This document shows, piece by piece, positions 42,613-53,572 of a stretch of 64,000 bases of DNA. The translations under genes were made by a program, and so were the position numbers. The stretch lies in the NCBI GenBank assembly GCA_964017185.1, contig OZ024879.1, forward strand, positions 42,415,883-42,479,882. Reading direction: 5' to 3'. Under the pieces are notes generated by a model that was not told where the DNA came from, did no database searches, and saw only the letters and a list, made by a program, of their open reading frames with translations. Each line of letters starts with the position of its first letter. Within the stretch, counting starts at the first letter, position 1. Source of the stretch: Rugalucina vietnamica (lineage: Eukaryota > Mollusca > Bivalvia > Lucinida > Lucinidae).

Positions 42613-43554
42613 TAATAAGATATGAAAATGCAGATAATAATCAATGTCTGTATTCACTGGAGGACCGTATGGAAGACTGGCATTTGAGTCAATTACCTTA
42701 TCCTCATAAAATATAGATTATTATTAGTATTATTCTTCAGCTTTATGCAAAAAAGTATCGGTGTAAATTTTGTTTAAACATTTGGAATTCTGCCTCACTC
42801 GTTGACCTTCGAAAAGAACAATTTCTATATCCAGGGAGCTTTCTATCAACTCCTAAAGACATGTTTGATCTCTGCAGGGAAGCTCTGGGGTTTAAACTGT
42901 AATCAGATGGGCAGGCAGTAGTTCGTGCTGTAAACTTTGTCGTCGGTCCGGATGGCAAGCGCAACCCAAGAACCAGAGGATGGATGTTACATGGGCACAA
43001 CATCCTATAAGCCTCTGTCCAACCTTACAATGGAAGAACCAGGCAACAATATACGCTGCTTTCTCTACCCTTAGTATCATACTGTATCCAACAAAAGTAC
43101 CGTTTGGCGTTGATATGACGAGACTGAATGCGACCTCTGAGAATCCCTGGTGTTTGTGCTTGTTCTTCTATTTTATATTCCCATTTGACTGTTTCAGCTG
43201 ATAGGATCCAAGTGCTAAGCTGTCGTTAATTTAGGAAACACTGGGGCTGCTTCTTTAGAATCTAGCACCGTCCATTTCCCTCTGCTTGAGAGTGTGCCCC
43301 TTTTAACGATGCAAAAGAGCGAGTTTCTCATTCCTCTGACTTTATAAGCATAGCTATTGCAAAGATCAGGTAAGGCTCATCCGTAGTGACCAAGGATGGT
43401 CTGAAAGCATTCATTGCAGCCGTTACGATTCTATTAAGTGGACCATTTATGTCCAAAAAGTCATGCTGTATGAGAAAAGCCATTTTTTCATTCTACCAGG
43501 ATACGCCTTAACAGTCCATTGTACCTTAGTGACAATCAGTGACTGATTTGCTTC

Positions 43555-44301
43555 CTAGGTTAAATGTTGGGCCTTGCTTTGCTGAAGAAATGATGGCATT
43601 TTGGTTTCTTTAAAACTATCTATTACGTCACGAAATCCTCTATCGACTATACAGACATCACCTTGTAGCCTGTCAGTCAGATCGCCATTTAAATTTAAAA
43701 TATGGCGTGTGATTCCGGCACCATTGTTTTTTCCGTCTGCGTAGTAAGGGACAATGCTGTCAAGGACATAGCCATTAGGGAAACAATGGACATACACTTC
43801 AAAAGTGGGCGATGCTTTTGACCAGAAAATGTGTGACGACCTAAAAAGTAACTGATACTCTTCTCAATACAATTATATGTACCATCCCAAACTATGCACA
43901 TTCTGTCACTAAATAAGACAGATGAGTATGCAGTCGTGTGTTGTAAATATGCCTTCTGTCGAGATATATGAATATGAGCACGTCCAAGTTATGATGACAC
44001 AAAATGTGCGTCCAAATCAGATGCGTTGGACCTGAATGCCCTTGAAACCATGTTGCGACCATTTTGTTACAACGATAATCCTGTTCTCAATTTGTGCCAA
44101 AATATCAACAACGCAGTACTTTTGTCTAGACAACAATAATTTGCTGTAGTGTGGAGACAGTCCAACATACGATGGAATTGTACCTTTGTTCACTCTGTGC
44201 ACATTAATCTGTGAAGTGGGGGTCATTAACATCCATTGAAGATGGTCTTCATTTGTCAGTACATTTCGACAAATTGCTAATAAGTTGAGAAGCTTGTTCA
44301 C
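43555..44301 (-). pseudogene. DDE_Tnp_4-type transposase, decayed (copy B)
   Basis: Minus-strand pieces: YVGLSPHYSKLLLSRQKYCV, MCIVWDGTYNCIEKSISYFL then GRHTFSGQKHRPLLKCMS, LDSIVPYYADGKNNGAGITR, DRLQGDVCIVDRGFRDVIDS. Copy B preserves GKNNGAG where copy A has lost it, and vice versa elsewhere, so both decayed independently from a common sequence. Confidence 0.6.
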
Positions 44302-45077
44302 AACGGGAATGTTTCTACATTTTCCACGTTGCTGTTCCAGTCAGCAGAATCAGATAAATTGTTTCCTACAAGATGGCTGTAACACATTACGGTTACTGCG
44401 GCTTCCGCTACTAAATAAAAATTAAAAATGAGATCCTTTAGTGGAGATATTAATGAGAAAGGGGATAGGCCATACCATTGATTCGGCTAGTTAAGCCTCG
44501 TCAGTTACCCTTCTAGTTTGGCAACATGGAGCCAAAGTAAATTATAGTATTCTTGATAATTTTAAAATTTTAAAAGGATAGTCGATATAAAGACTGGTAT
44601 TATCTTAGTGGAACCAAATATTTTAAACATTGGCTAGAAAAAAAATCTTAACATGAAATGAAACAACCAATTGTGTATAAATATGTTTATCAAAATAGGT
44701 ACTGAAACTTCCTGACAACCCCGGGCATTTTGGCATCAGAAAAGGAAATTGACACAAAAATTCTCTTTTTCGTGAAATCTAAAATATACCATTACCATTA
44801 CATGTTTTAAAATTTGAAAATTTCACGCAATTACTATATACAGTGATGAGTTTCTGGCAAGGTACTATTAATTCCAATAAAACATAACGAATTGCAAATG
44901 GTCATATTTAATGTAGCACTAGAATTATAACTGATAAATTAATCTAACAACGTAACATCGTGAACAGCTTTGTTATCGCTTGTGCACAGTTTTGTTTGGC
45001 TGTTGACAAGGGATTCGCTACCAGTCAGCAGAAGGGTAAAATTTTGGGAGAGCGGTTCTGGCGATCGCTTCGTAGCC

Positions 45078-45145
45078 ATTACGAAAACATGCCCATGTAA
45101 TAAACAGATTTTTCTGAAGTTGAAAAAATTGAAAATATTCATTAA
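45078..45145. mobile_element. MITE family 2, end fragment
   Basis: CATTACGAAAACATGCCCATGTA and TGAAAATATTCATT match one terminus of the family. The rest is absent. Confidence 0.55.
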
Positions 45146-45189
45146 ATTGTTTTTATTTCTGTACTGTATATAAACCTTAATTGTTGACT

Positions 45190-45325
45190 TGGGTTAATTG
45201 TATTTTTAAACGCATTACGAATGTCATGACATCCTAATGATTAATGGAAGTCCCATGAAATGCAGGCAACGTCCTGACATTACCATTATTATTGACTGGG
45301 ACGTAAAGCCACAAACCTTATCAGC
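45190..45325 (+). repeat. R3 retroposon, 3' part
   Basis: TGTCATGACATCCTAATGAT, GTCCCATGAAATGCAGGCAA and TTGACTGGGACGTAAAGCC. Confidence 0.6.
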
Positions 45326-45397
45326 CAGCCAGAAGCGGATTATAATTGCACATTTATCTGACTTAGAAGAAAGTATTGTCATTGCCAAACTATATAC

Positions 45398-45631
45398 GAG
45401 CCGCCTCATGGGAAAACCAACAATCTACATATGCGAAAACAAAGACGTAGATCAGCTTCGCGGTATCCGCGAAGCTGATCAGCGCCTCAGTTTTCGCTAC
45501 ACGGATAGTACAGTCCCTCTTCTTCTTAAATCCGAATGTTCAAGCTTCTGGCCTGCGTTTGTGATTGTATAGCCTGATTTGTGTCGGACCTGTTCGAAAC
45601 CCACATTGTTTGTTTTCCCATGAGGCGGCTC
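45398..45631. mobile_element. MITE family 1, copy g
   Basis: Left GAGCCGCCTCATGGGAAAAC and right GTTTTCCCATGAGGCGGCTC are perfect complements. Internal palindrome intact. Confidence 0.9.
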
Positions 45632-46009
45632 AATTACTACATTTCAAAAATAATTGCTTGTCGAAGGCAATGGAAGAGGAGAAAGGATTAAAATAATCCG
45701 ATGCTACCCAAGAAAGGAATTGATTTAATTTATATTATTGCTACCCGGAAGTTTTATTTGATAAGACAAAAGGTTAAGGTTTATATGTCGGTATTAAAGC
45801 TAACCATGAGAAATAGCCCCTTCAACTATATAACACATTGTTATTATTGCTGCTGAAAGTTTGTTTTATTTGTATTTGCATACATGGTTATTGTGTAGCC
45901 AAAAGCGGTGTTTTAATATATAAACTAGTCACTGCTTGCATATTTATACTCTTCCATAGACTTTCCGTGTAATGTCGCAAACTGATACTTTTTGAACACC
46001 TGAACAATT

Positions 46010-46243
46010 GAGCCGCTCCATGGGAAAACCAACAATCTGCATAGGCGAAAACAAAGGCGCAGATCAGCTTCGCGGTAACCGCGAAGCTGATCAGCGCCTT
46101 TGTTTTCGCTACTAGGATAGTACAATTCCTCCTCTACTTCACTCCAAAATTTCAAGCTTCTATCCTGCTTCTGTAGCTGTACTGGCCGGCTTGTGTGGGA
46201 CCTGTTCGGAAACCATATTGTTGGTTTTCCTACGAGGCGGCTC
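46010..46243. mobile_element. MITE family 1, copy h
   Basis: Left GAGCCGCTCCATGGGAAAAC, right GTTTTCCTACGAGGCGGCTC. Internal palindrome intact. Confidence 0.9.
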
Positions 46244-46310
46244 AATCGATAGACATCTTAAGAAACCCACAATAACAGCGGTTTGATTACAAATAACCCC
46301 TTGCCCTATA

Positions 46311-46588
46311 ACATCACGAAAGCATGTCCGTGTAATGTATACCCCGTTGAACACCACTTTTATATAGCAAAACTGGGGTATGCATTGGTATACCTATTTT
46401 TCTTATTTTTGCTCCAAAAGATAGATTGTGGGTACTCGTTAGAACCGCCTCGGCGAGGCGGTCCTAACGTGTACCCACAATCTATGTTTTGAGGAAAAAT
46501 AAGAAAAATATTAAAAATTATCTACTGAAAATTTCCTTTTTCACTACTTAAAAATCTCTGTTTATTGTATGGGCAAGTTTTCGTAATG
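46311..46588. mobile_element. MITE family 2, copy c
   Basis: CATCACGAAAGCATGTCCGTG at the left and GGGCAAGTTTTCGTAATG at the right. Central palindrome GTTAGAACCGCCTCGGCGAG/GCGGTCCTAACG. Confidence 0.85.
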
Positions 46589-46696
46589 GTTTCTGGTAGT
46601 ATCGTGAACTGACTGGTTGCATTACGCACTACATATCACGTTTTTCGCGAGAAAAAGAGAGTGAATTATTAATTTGACGTAGGTACAGCGTTTGTC

Positions 46697-46697
<1 letters not shown>

Positions 46698-46746
<49 letters not shown>
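46698..46746. repeat. Poly(T) run, 49 bases
   Basis: Third long T homopolymer in the window; no neighbouring retroposon body recognised. Confidence 0.9.
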
Positions 46747-46751
<5 letters not shown>

Positions 46752-47033
46752 TTTAACAATGTTTATTGTTTTAATTTAATGTATTGATTATTGTGCTTAC
46801 GGAGATGGCATTTGCATGTTTTTCGTTTTTGTTTTGTTTTTGTTCATTTTTTTCCTCTAGAAGTTCCGGGGAGCAGCACAATATTTAATTTACATGTAGT
46901 TTAAGCAAATATGTGCCTACTTAACTATTTCTGCTACATAGCATTTTGGCTACATGGTATTTTGGCTACATGGTTATATAAACCGCTCAAGAATGAAAGT
47001 TATTACCTTAATTAATCTTGATTAAAACAATAT

Positions 47034-47281
47034 GACCCGCCGCATGGGAAAACCAACAATCTGCATAGGCGAAAACAAATGCGCAGATCAGCTCCGTAGT
47101 TACTTCAGCTTCGCAGTAACTACAAAGCTGTTCAGCGCCTTTGTTTTCGCTACACTAATAGTACAATCCCTCTTCTTAAATCCGAAATATAAAGCGTCTT
47201 GCCTTCTTCTGTGACTGCACAGGCCGGTTTGTATCAGACCTGGTCGGAACCCAGATTGTTGGTTTTCTCACGCACATGCTC
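47034..47281. mobile_element. MITE family 1, copy i
   Basis: Left GACCCGCCGCATGGGAAAAC, right GGTTTTCTCACGCACATGCTC. ATAT flanks both sides (a possible 4-bp target duplication). The internal palindrome has an added arm segment (TCAGCTCCGTAGTTACT). Confidence 0.8.
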
Positions 47282-47377
47282 ATATACTATCGTGCTACGA
47301 TTACAATGATAGATCATGATAGACAGTGCCAACAACGGTTTTAAACAAATCCTAGCTATATGAAAACTAGCTTTGTA

Positions 47378-47528
47378 TTGGTTGGCTGGTTGGTTAATTT
47401 GGTGTCTAAAGTCCCACCAAGTACTAAGGTCATATGGAGACAGGACCTCGGTTTATAGTCTCATCCGACAGACTGGAGAAGCCCGGGATCGATTCTGCGA
47501 CATACCCTCTGCGCCACGGAGGCTTCTA
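47378..47528 (-). mobile_element. tRNA-derived SINE S1, reverse copy
   Basis: Reverse-oriented: GGTTGGCTGGTTGG tail, then ACCTCGGTTTATAGTCTCAT, then GGGATCGATTC (box B complement) and CTGCGCCACGGAGG. Confidence 0.75.
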
Positions 47529-47598
47529 GCTTTGTATTGGACCGTGTTGAAGGCACTGGCGTATGGGTCGTATGAGTAGATGATATTGTATTTGTAGG

Positions 47599-47662
47599 AT
47601 GAATACCAAGGTGGCCCCGGCTGATGAAATAGATGTAAAGAAGACAGAGAAAAAAGAAAAAG
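47599..47662 (+). CDS. Small Lys/Glu-rich protein, exon 1
   Basis: ATG at 47599 opens 21 codons (MNTKVAPADEIDVKKTEKKE and K) and one base of the next. A donor, AAAG|GTAACG, starts the intron at 47663. An in-frame TGA at 47581 supports this ATG as the start, although TTTGTAG just before it could also be an acceptor with a 5' untranslated exon upstream. Splicing to 50471 keeps phase exactly (1 + 2 bases), and both exons encode the same Lys/Glu-rich style, which is the main support for joining them. Confidence 0.5.
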
Positions 47663-47959
47663 GTAACGGTTTTACTAAATGCTTTTACCTAAATGTAGAG
47701 CATCTGATTCAAATTGAGAATGTAACCCTACCGGACTCGCGTTGTGTAATTAGGCAAAATGCATTTACTTTTCGTCGTACCAGTTGCATACCCAGTAAGT
47801 AATTGCTCCACCCCGAATGTTGACCTGGAGTTCTGCTTTCGGGTGTGCCAGGTGGTTTTTCTCGGAGCTCTCCCGTTTTAGCCCACCTACTGATTGGCCC
47901 GTCTCATATGAGCTGGATAATCTTGAAAGGTACGTAAAACTGTATTGAAATATACTCTA

Positions 47960-48043
47960 TGCAAACAGTACTTTCTGGAGAAATTTTCCAAATTTACAGC
48001 TGAAAAAAGTCTCTGTATATTGCATGGGCAAGTTTTCGTAATG
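47960..48043. mobile_element. MITE family 2, right-end fragment
   Basis: Ends TATTGCATGGGCAAGTTTTCGTAATG, preceded by TTTACAGCTGAAAAAAGTC. No left half. Confidence 0.6.
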
Positions 48044-48424
48044 AAGCATCCAAGACAGCGCTCCTTTGTATTGAGGTATTCGGTAATGCTATTTTGGGAA
48101 AACTTAATGAGATTATAACAATGAAGGATTATTTTACACAAATGAATGAGCTACCCAAGATAATTCAATAGTTTACGACAACAATGTATTGGTAACATGA
48201 TATTTTAGATCTATTAATATACAAAACAATATGTTAAAACGCAACGAATATTGAAGTTGTTTTAATCTTAAATATTCAATTATCTTCCACATGCTAACCT
48301 CATTTACCATTGGTTAAATGATTTAATTTCCGCATATTCATTATTTAAATAATACAACACAATTAAAACAGAATTGACGTGCGCTGTGGCATGTAGACTT
48401 ATTAAAATACCCATGACGTCATCC

Positions 48425-48490
48425 TTTTATAAAAACTGTCCATTATTTTTCGGGAATGGACAGTTTAGTGTCCATTATTTTTCGCATGAG
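48425..48490. repeat. Small palindrome GTCCATTATTTTTCG...CGGGAATGGAC
   Basis: CTGTCCATTATTTTTCGGGA, then AATGGACAG and a second TGTCCATTATTTTTCG. It shares the CATTATTTTTC core with the larger palindrome at 49262-49368. Confidence 0.55.
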
Positions 48491-49261
48491 CACAAAAGTC
48501 ATGGTCACCAATGAAGTGTTCATTTTCCCTTTGCTGCACCCCAAAATAATATGTTCGCTATGTTCAAAGACATTAAATTTTGTGCAGGCTGATTGGAAGC
48601 TTTTCTAGCAAATGGTTTAGAATCTACCTAATATTAAATACAATTTCTTCCTAGTATTTGAAATCCTTTGCGATGAAATAGTCGGTATCATAAATTCCCC
48701 AAAACGTTATATCCAACGAATCATCGCATATTTCTGTATGAAAAAGGTTCTTGCTCCCTGGCTTCATTGTTAGAAGGTTATGGTTAGTGTGAGGTGAATG
48801 AGAAACCTGGCAGTAGGAACAGACTTCACAGAGTTATTTACGACCAGCTGTTTCCCCCCAAAACAGTCAGGCATTATAATGGTCCTCTGTCTTTCGAGCA
48901 TGGAGATTAGCCCTTTACAGATCCATGTATGCTGACTCATCGATTAACACACATTATGTATTTATACAAAATCATAATTAAATGGTATTGAACATAGACA
49001 CTACGTTTAACGACATGTAAAAAGGGAAACTACTGTGAATGCTCTATTTGTACATGGATGCACGAGAAAGTGTTAACATCGTTCACAGTTAGTTTCCTCG
49101 TTATGTCCGTGGGATAGTTTGACCAACATATCATGTCGCGAGAAAAGAAAATTAAGCGGAAATATGTTGTGCAAGGTCTGGTCAACCGGCTTGCTGTCTA
49201 AAGATTAAACGCGCTTGTTATAACGAAACAAAGGCGCCAGTGTATGGTGTATTTTAAGTCG

Positions 49262-49368
49262 GAGAAAGTCCTCGTAAGTATCCATTCCTGAAAAATAATG
49301 AATCCTCGGCCGCTTCGGGGCCTCGGATCCATTATTTTTCAGGAATGGATACTTACTCGGACTTTCTC
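49262..49368. mobile_element. 107-bp near-perfect palindrome (MITE-like)
   Basis: GAGAAAGTCCTCGTAAGTAT through TCCATTCCTGAAAAATAATG is mirrored by CATTATTTTTCAGGAATGGA and ATACTTACTCGGACTTTCTC. The centre CCTCGGCCGCTTCGGGGCC can form a stable tip. Confidence 0.8.
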
Positions 49369-49462
49369 CTATACGTAACGACGTCCTAATATTAAATAAC
49401 TTTTTTTCTAAGTGTGAAGGTTGAGAATATAAGCTTATTACGTTCTGACTGACTGACTACCT

Positions 49463-49669
49463 GAGCCGCCCCGTGGAAAAACCAACAATGTGGTTTCCGA
49501 ACAGGTCCGACACAAACTGGCCTGTACAAACACAGAAAAGAGCTAGAAGCTTGAAACTTCAGATTTAAGTAGAAGAGGAATTATACTATCCGAGTAGCGA
49601 AAACAAAGGCGCTGATCTGCGCCTTTGTTTTCGCATATGCAGATTGTTGGTTTTCCCATGAGGCGGCTT
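49463..49669. mobile_element. MITE family 1, copy j (internal deletion)
   Basis: Left GAGCCGCCCCGTGGAAAAAC, right GTTTTCCCATGAGGCGGCT. The internal palindrome is reduced to GGCGCTGATCTGCGCC. Confidence 0.85.
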
Positions 49670-49677
49670 GTTAACCA

Positions 49678-49890
49678 CGACAAAGGGTCCGAGCCTGACC
49701 AGGAAAAGTGGATTAGTCAAACCATACATACATATACTATAAGCGTTTTTGTTTACTTGAATGGTTGTATTTTGAAGCACATTTTGGATGTAATGACATC
49801 ATTATGCTAGACAAAAGTCCCATAGAATGGAGACAGCATTCCGACATACCCATAGTTGTTGACGTTGACGTAAAGCACCATATCAAACAA
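49678..49890 (+). repeat. R3 retroposon, copy i
   Basis: CTGACCAGGAAAAGTGG, ATGTAATGACATCATTATGC, GTCCCATAGAATGGAGACAG and a CAAACAAAA tail. Confidence 0.65.
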
Positions 49891-50009
49891 AATCATTCTT
49901 TTTATAATAGTTGAGAGAAACATCAGCGAATAGATCTCCGCTTAGTAAAGTTCAATATTGTTCTACACTGGGGCTATGAAAAGCAGATATGCTGCATGAG
50001 CCTTCATTA

Positions 50010-50312
50010 CAAGAAGACAATGATCAGGAAAAGGCGCAATCAGAAAGAAATTCCCACTCCAAAAACCGAGGTGTGAAAAACTAAACTGACAATTAGCTAT
50101 TACGGTTAGAAGACATATCGTAAGCCTAGCGAGCAGCTATTTCCCAATAGGCGGCCACTAAGTTACCCGAACTTAAATGAAATATGAAAACGTACAAAAG
50201 GTTCAAACAGTACAAAAATTCTAGTCCAAAACATAAAACAAATAGAACCACAACAGAAATATCGCCTTGGAACGACCAGTAATATAAAATTACTGAGGAG
50301 GAGGGCGCTTCT
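50010..50312 (-). mobile_element. Naiad 3' end fragment (N11, diverged)
   Basis: Minus-strand end region with CAGTAATATAAAATTACTG intact. It ends where GGAGGAGGGCGCTTC begins. Confidence 0.75.
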
Positions 50313-50470
50313 ATAGTGGCTCTTGAATACACAAAAATAAACAAGCAATAAAACATCGTGTTAAGAAATATAAAACATTGGTACCAACGTATAGCAGGAT
50401 GAGCAGCTACTGCAGTAAGGTGGATTTTAACAACAATTATTTTATGTAAATTTCATTTTACAATTTTTAG

Positions 50471-50823
50471 AAAAGAATGAGGTCAAAGAGGACGAAAAGG
50501 AAAACACAGACAAAGGTGATGACAAAGAAAAGAAGGAAATACTTTCAAAGAAAGACCAGAAATCGGCATTGAAGGCACTGAAATCGGGAGCTAAATTAGC
50601 TGAGAAAGTCATCGATTCTGACCTCACTGATAACCTCGAATGCATAGAATCAATACCGGGCGGCGAATATCTGTGCTGCCTGTGTAAAATTCTCAAAAGT
50701 GCGAAGAAAATGAAAGATGCAAAAGATAAGATGGATAAAGCGAAGAAAGAAGATACTGAAAAGAAAAAGAAGGAAGACAAAAAACCTGATGATGCAAAAT
50801 CGGATTCTTCAGATAGCGATTAA
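50471..50823 (+). CDS. Small Lys/Glu-rich protein, exon 2 (C-terminal)
   Basis: After the acceptor TTACAATTTTTAG the frame continues for 117 residues to TAA at 50821. The order is an acidic-basic stretch (KNEVKEDEKENTDKGDDKEK), a more globular centre (KALKSGAKLAEKVIDSDLTD, LECIESIPGGEYLCCLCKIL) and a Lys-rich tail (KMKDAKDKMDKAKKEDTEKK) ending in KSDSSDSD. With exon 1 the protein is about 138 residues: highly charged, no signal peptide, one short hydrophobic Cys-rich patch (YLCCLCKIL). I do not recognise a family. The charged tail suggests a nucleic-acid- or chromatin-associated protein, but that is only a guess. An AATAAA appears 570 bp downstream (51391). Without homology this is the best, not a certain, host gene. 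Confidence 0.5.
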
Positions 50824-51500
50824 ATTTGGTTTATATACAGTATTAAAAGAACTAAAACATAATATAACTTGTTCAATGTTTAAAACTATTTTTAGATTAA
50901 AATGATTTACTGAGTTCCACGGCCAACGCAACATTATTTACATGTATATCTTCCATCACTTCTGAGAAAACTGATGCGTGTCTATTGACCAATGTGCCCA
51001 TCTTTTAAATCGTTCAATCATGTGAAACCTTTCGTACCCAATCAGCATCAAAATGACCTGAAAATGTTTCTGTCTTATCAAAATTTTTAATCCAAGATTT
51101 TAGCGCGCATAAGCAGGAACTTGCATCGGGGTACAAATGTGCATTTTCCGCGCCTCGCGCAAGCGGGCTCGTGATTTTTTTTTTCGAAATGGTGCAGACA
51201 GTTGTAACCCTGGAAGATCGCCCGATGAGTAATTTGCAATGCGGAGACCTATGGCTTAACGCCACAAACCTCTTTTTAGGTTGGGTAGCCATAAATTCCA
51301 TGTATAAAGCGCTCAACGTCACATAGTCACGTCTTCGACGTCATTGCATGTGCCAACCATATATTTTGTTTTACAGACCTAGCCTTTTTGAATAAAATGT
51401 GTTGCGACAAGTCGAAAGTTTCAAATGAATCACATGAAACCACAAAAATATATTCACGTATAACTGACGAGTTGCGGTAGCTGTGGAATTCAGTATATTT
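50824..51500. other. Putative 3' untranslated region and unassigned spacer
   Basis: No further exon seen. AATAAA at 51391-51396 could end the upstream transcript. Confidence 0.35.
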
Positions 51501-51507
51501 TGGTAGT

Positions 51508-52108
51508 CAAAATAACGGAGTGGCTATTACCAGTCAACTGTCAGTAGCCACATTGTCCTACATATACATGTACATTAACTAGAGGACGAATTGCTGATTT
51601 CTGCGTTAAGATTTAGTCATGTATACTCTCAATATTTTAAGTCATTCTTTCTCTCCTGCTTTGCAATACGAGCTGCTGCCAATTCACGAGTCGTGATCTA
51701 ATTTCTGGTAACCCCCGAACGGTTTTTACAGGGACAGTGTAGTTGGTATAGCAGAACACCCGGACATGAGATCAGCTGTTAACCGTGGTTAACAATGCAT
51801 CTATTCAAACGACAAACATTAATTCGAATTTCAGCCTGGCCGTCATCTGACTGGAGTTAAGCCGAAATCCATGAGGACTGGGTTCCGTCATTGGAGGCTG
51901 AATGAATTTGTCACATTATCTTAATGGTGAAAAGGATATAAGAGCCTAAAGACAAAACACTTTTCAAGCAATAATAAAATTTCAAGTCTGACTGTAAATA
52001 GTCATTTTAACGTTTTTTGGCTAGTGACAGTTGACTGGTAATAGCCATTTTAACGTTTTTTGGCTACTGACAGTTGACTGGTAATAGCCATTTTAACGTT
52101 TTTTGTTT
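51508..52108. mobile_element. Foldback element with tandemly repeated right arm
   Basis: Left arm AGTGGCTATTACCAGTCAAC, TGTCAGTAGCCAC. The right arm holds its complement TGGCTACTGACAGTTGACTG, GTAATAGCCATTTTAACG repeated about 2.5 times at 51990-52108 (46-bp period). The 440-bp interior has no frame. Confidence 0.7.
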
Positions 52109-52399
52109 TTTTTTTTTAAGCGAAAATCTCTCGACGCAGGCTTGCGTTTAATTGAAAAAAAAAGTTTAGTTTGTTTGATTTATTGTTTTACGTCACAGTC
52201 AGCAGCTATGGTCATGTCGAGAAGTAAGCTGTTGAAAGGAACGTAAAGCAATAACAATTAAAATTCCTTTTTGCAATAAAACGCAAGTCTGCGCAAGTCT
52301 AGAGATGTTCGTTTTTTTGTGACGAGTTCTTGAGGGGTTTAAAACGCAGCTCCAATCTGAACCATTTACACACATGTTGGACAGTTTTCACATTTCAAT

Positions 52400-52679
52400 G
52401 CAATCATCAGGAAAACATGTCCGTGCAATGAATACCCCCTTAAACCCACGTCTATATAGAAAAACTGGGGTTTGCAGGGTATACCTATTTTTCTTATTTT
52501 TGCTCAAAAACATAGATTGTTGGTACGCGTTGGAACCGCCTCGGCAAGGCGGTTCTTACGTGTACCCACAATCTACGTTTTGAGCAAAAATAAGAAAAAT
52601 ATCTTTTTTTTTCTGATGAAATTTTCAATTTTTACAGATGAAAAATCTCAATATATTGCATGGACAAGTTTTCGTAATG
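52400..52679. mobile_element. MITE family 2, copy d
   Basis: CATCAGGAAAACATGTCCGTG to GGACAAGTTTTCGTAATG. Central GTTGGAACCGCCTCGGCAAG/GCGGTTCTTACG palindrome. Confidence 0.85.
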
Positions 52680-52843
52680 TATATGCCAGGGTTTATGAAT
52701 ATATTTGCCGTACATGTAAAAGTTGTATTAACAACATGATATTTTATAATAAATCCGTCCATTTTGAATTTTGTCTCATGCATTACTATTGTTTAATTTG
52801 ATAACTTTAAGGATGCATATCCTCTCTTTACTAAAGATCATTT

Positions 52844-53077
52844 GAGCCGCCGCATGGGAAAACCAACAATCTGCATAGGCGAAAACAAAGGCGCAGATCG
52901 GCTTCGCAGTAACTGCGAAGCTGAACAGCGCCTTTGTTTTCGCTACTCGGATTGTACAATGCTTCTTCTTTCTAAATCCAAAATTTCCAGCCTCTAGCAA
53001 TCTTCTGTGACTGTACAGGCCGGTTTGTGTCTGACCTGTTCAAAAACTATATTGTTGGTTTTCCCACGAGGCGGCTC
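52844..53077. mobile_element. MITE family 1, copy k
   Basis: Left GAGCCGCCGCATGGGAAAAC, right GTTTTCCCACGAGGCGGCTC, flanked by ATTT on both sides. The site is empty in unit 2 (AAAGATCATGTATTCCACAC near 55075). Confidence 0.9.
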
Positions 53078-53221
53078 ATTTATTTCAGAAAACCACACCT
53101 GGAAGGAACTAATATAATACATGTATAGACATTAAGTAAAAGAGGTCGGCGAGTTGACCACAACATTAAAAGTCCACGTACTTGAAACTCATGCTAGAGA
53201 TTCTAAACGCGCATAGAAAAT

Positions 53222-53318
53222 GATTTGTTTGTTTGATTTGTTGTTTAACGCTCCAGTCAACATCTATGGTCATATTGGGACATTTTTATCCATTTTATGG
53301 GAAGTTTTACCAAACATG
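53222..53318 (-). repeat. R3 retroposon, fragment
   Basis: GTTTAACGCTCCAGTCAACA, TGGTCATATTGGGACATTT and ATTTTATGGGAAGTTTTACC, reverse-oriented. The same fragment is at 59965-60115. Confidence 0.6.
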
Positions 53319-53412
53319 GGAGTCGCTTTTTTGTGACGAGTTCTTGACGGGTTTAAAACGCAGCTCCAATTTGAACCATTTACACACATGTTGGACAGTT
53401 TTCACATTTCAA

Positions 53413-53572
53413 TGCAACCATCAGGAAAACATGTCCTTGCAATGAATACCCCCTTAAACCCCACGTCTATATAGAAAAACTGGGGTTTGCAGGGGTATAC
53501 CTATTTTTCTTATTTTTGCTCAAAAACATAGATTGTTGGTACGCGTTAGAACCGTCTCGGCGAGGCAATATA
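53413..53572. mobile_element. MITE family 2, copy e, left half (interrupted)
   Basis: Runs to the centre of the palindrome (AACCGTCTCGGCGAGGC). The right half resumes at 54834-54918 after the OTU element. Against unit 1, about 44 bp of the MITE centre are missing at the insertion point. Confidence 0.8.

Larger units (their letters stand above)
36710..44960. repeat. Duplicated block, copy B (with nested MITE, poly(T) and foldback element)
   Basis: Matches copy A from CTCATATTACATTAGATCAAG to TTAATCTAACAACGTAAC. It is interrupted by a family 2 MITE (37166-37428), an expanded poly(T) (37725-37774) and a 3.4-kb foldback element (37887-41262). It has the uninterrupted LINE target site and no terminal MITE. 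Confidence 0.8.
47663..50470 (+). other. Intron of the two-exon gene, 2.8 kb
   Basis: GTAACG at the start and TACAATTTTTAG at the end. It holds a MITE family 2 end, two palindromic elements, MITE family 1 copy j, R3 copy i and a Naiad tail. Confidence 0.5.
52305..53182 (+). repeat. Tandemly duplicated segment, unit 1
   Basis: From TTTTTTGTGACGAGTTCTTG to AACATTAAAAGTCCACGTAC; the same order recurs at 53318-55172. Unit 1 contains an intact family 2 MITE (52400-52679) and a family 1 MITE (52844-53077). Confidence 0.85.
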
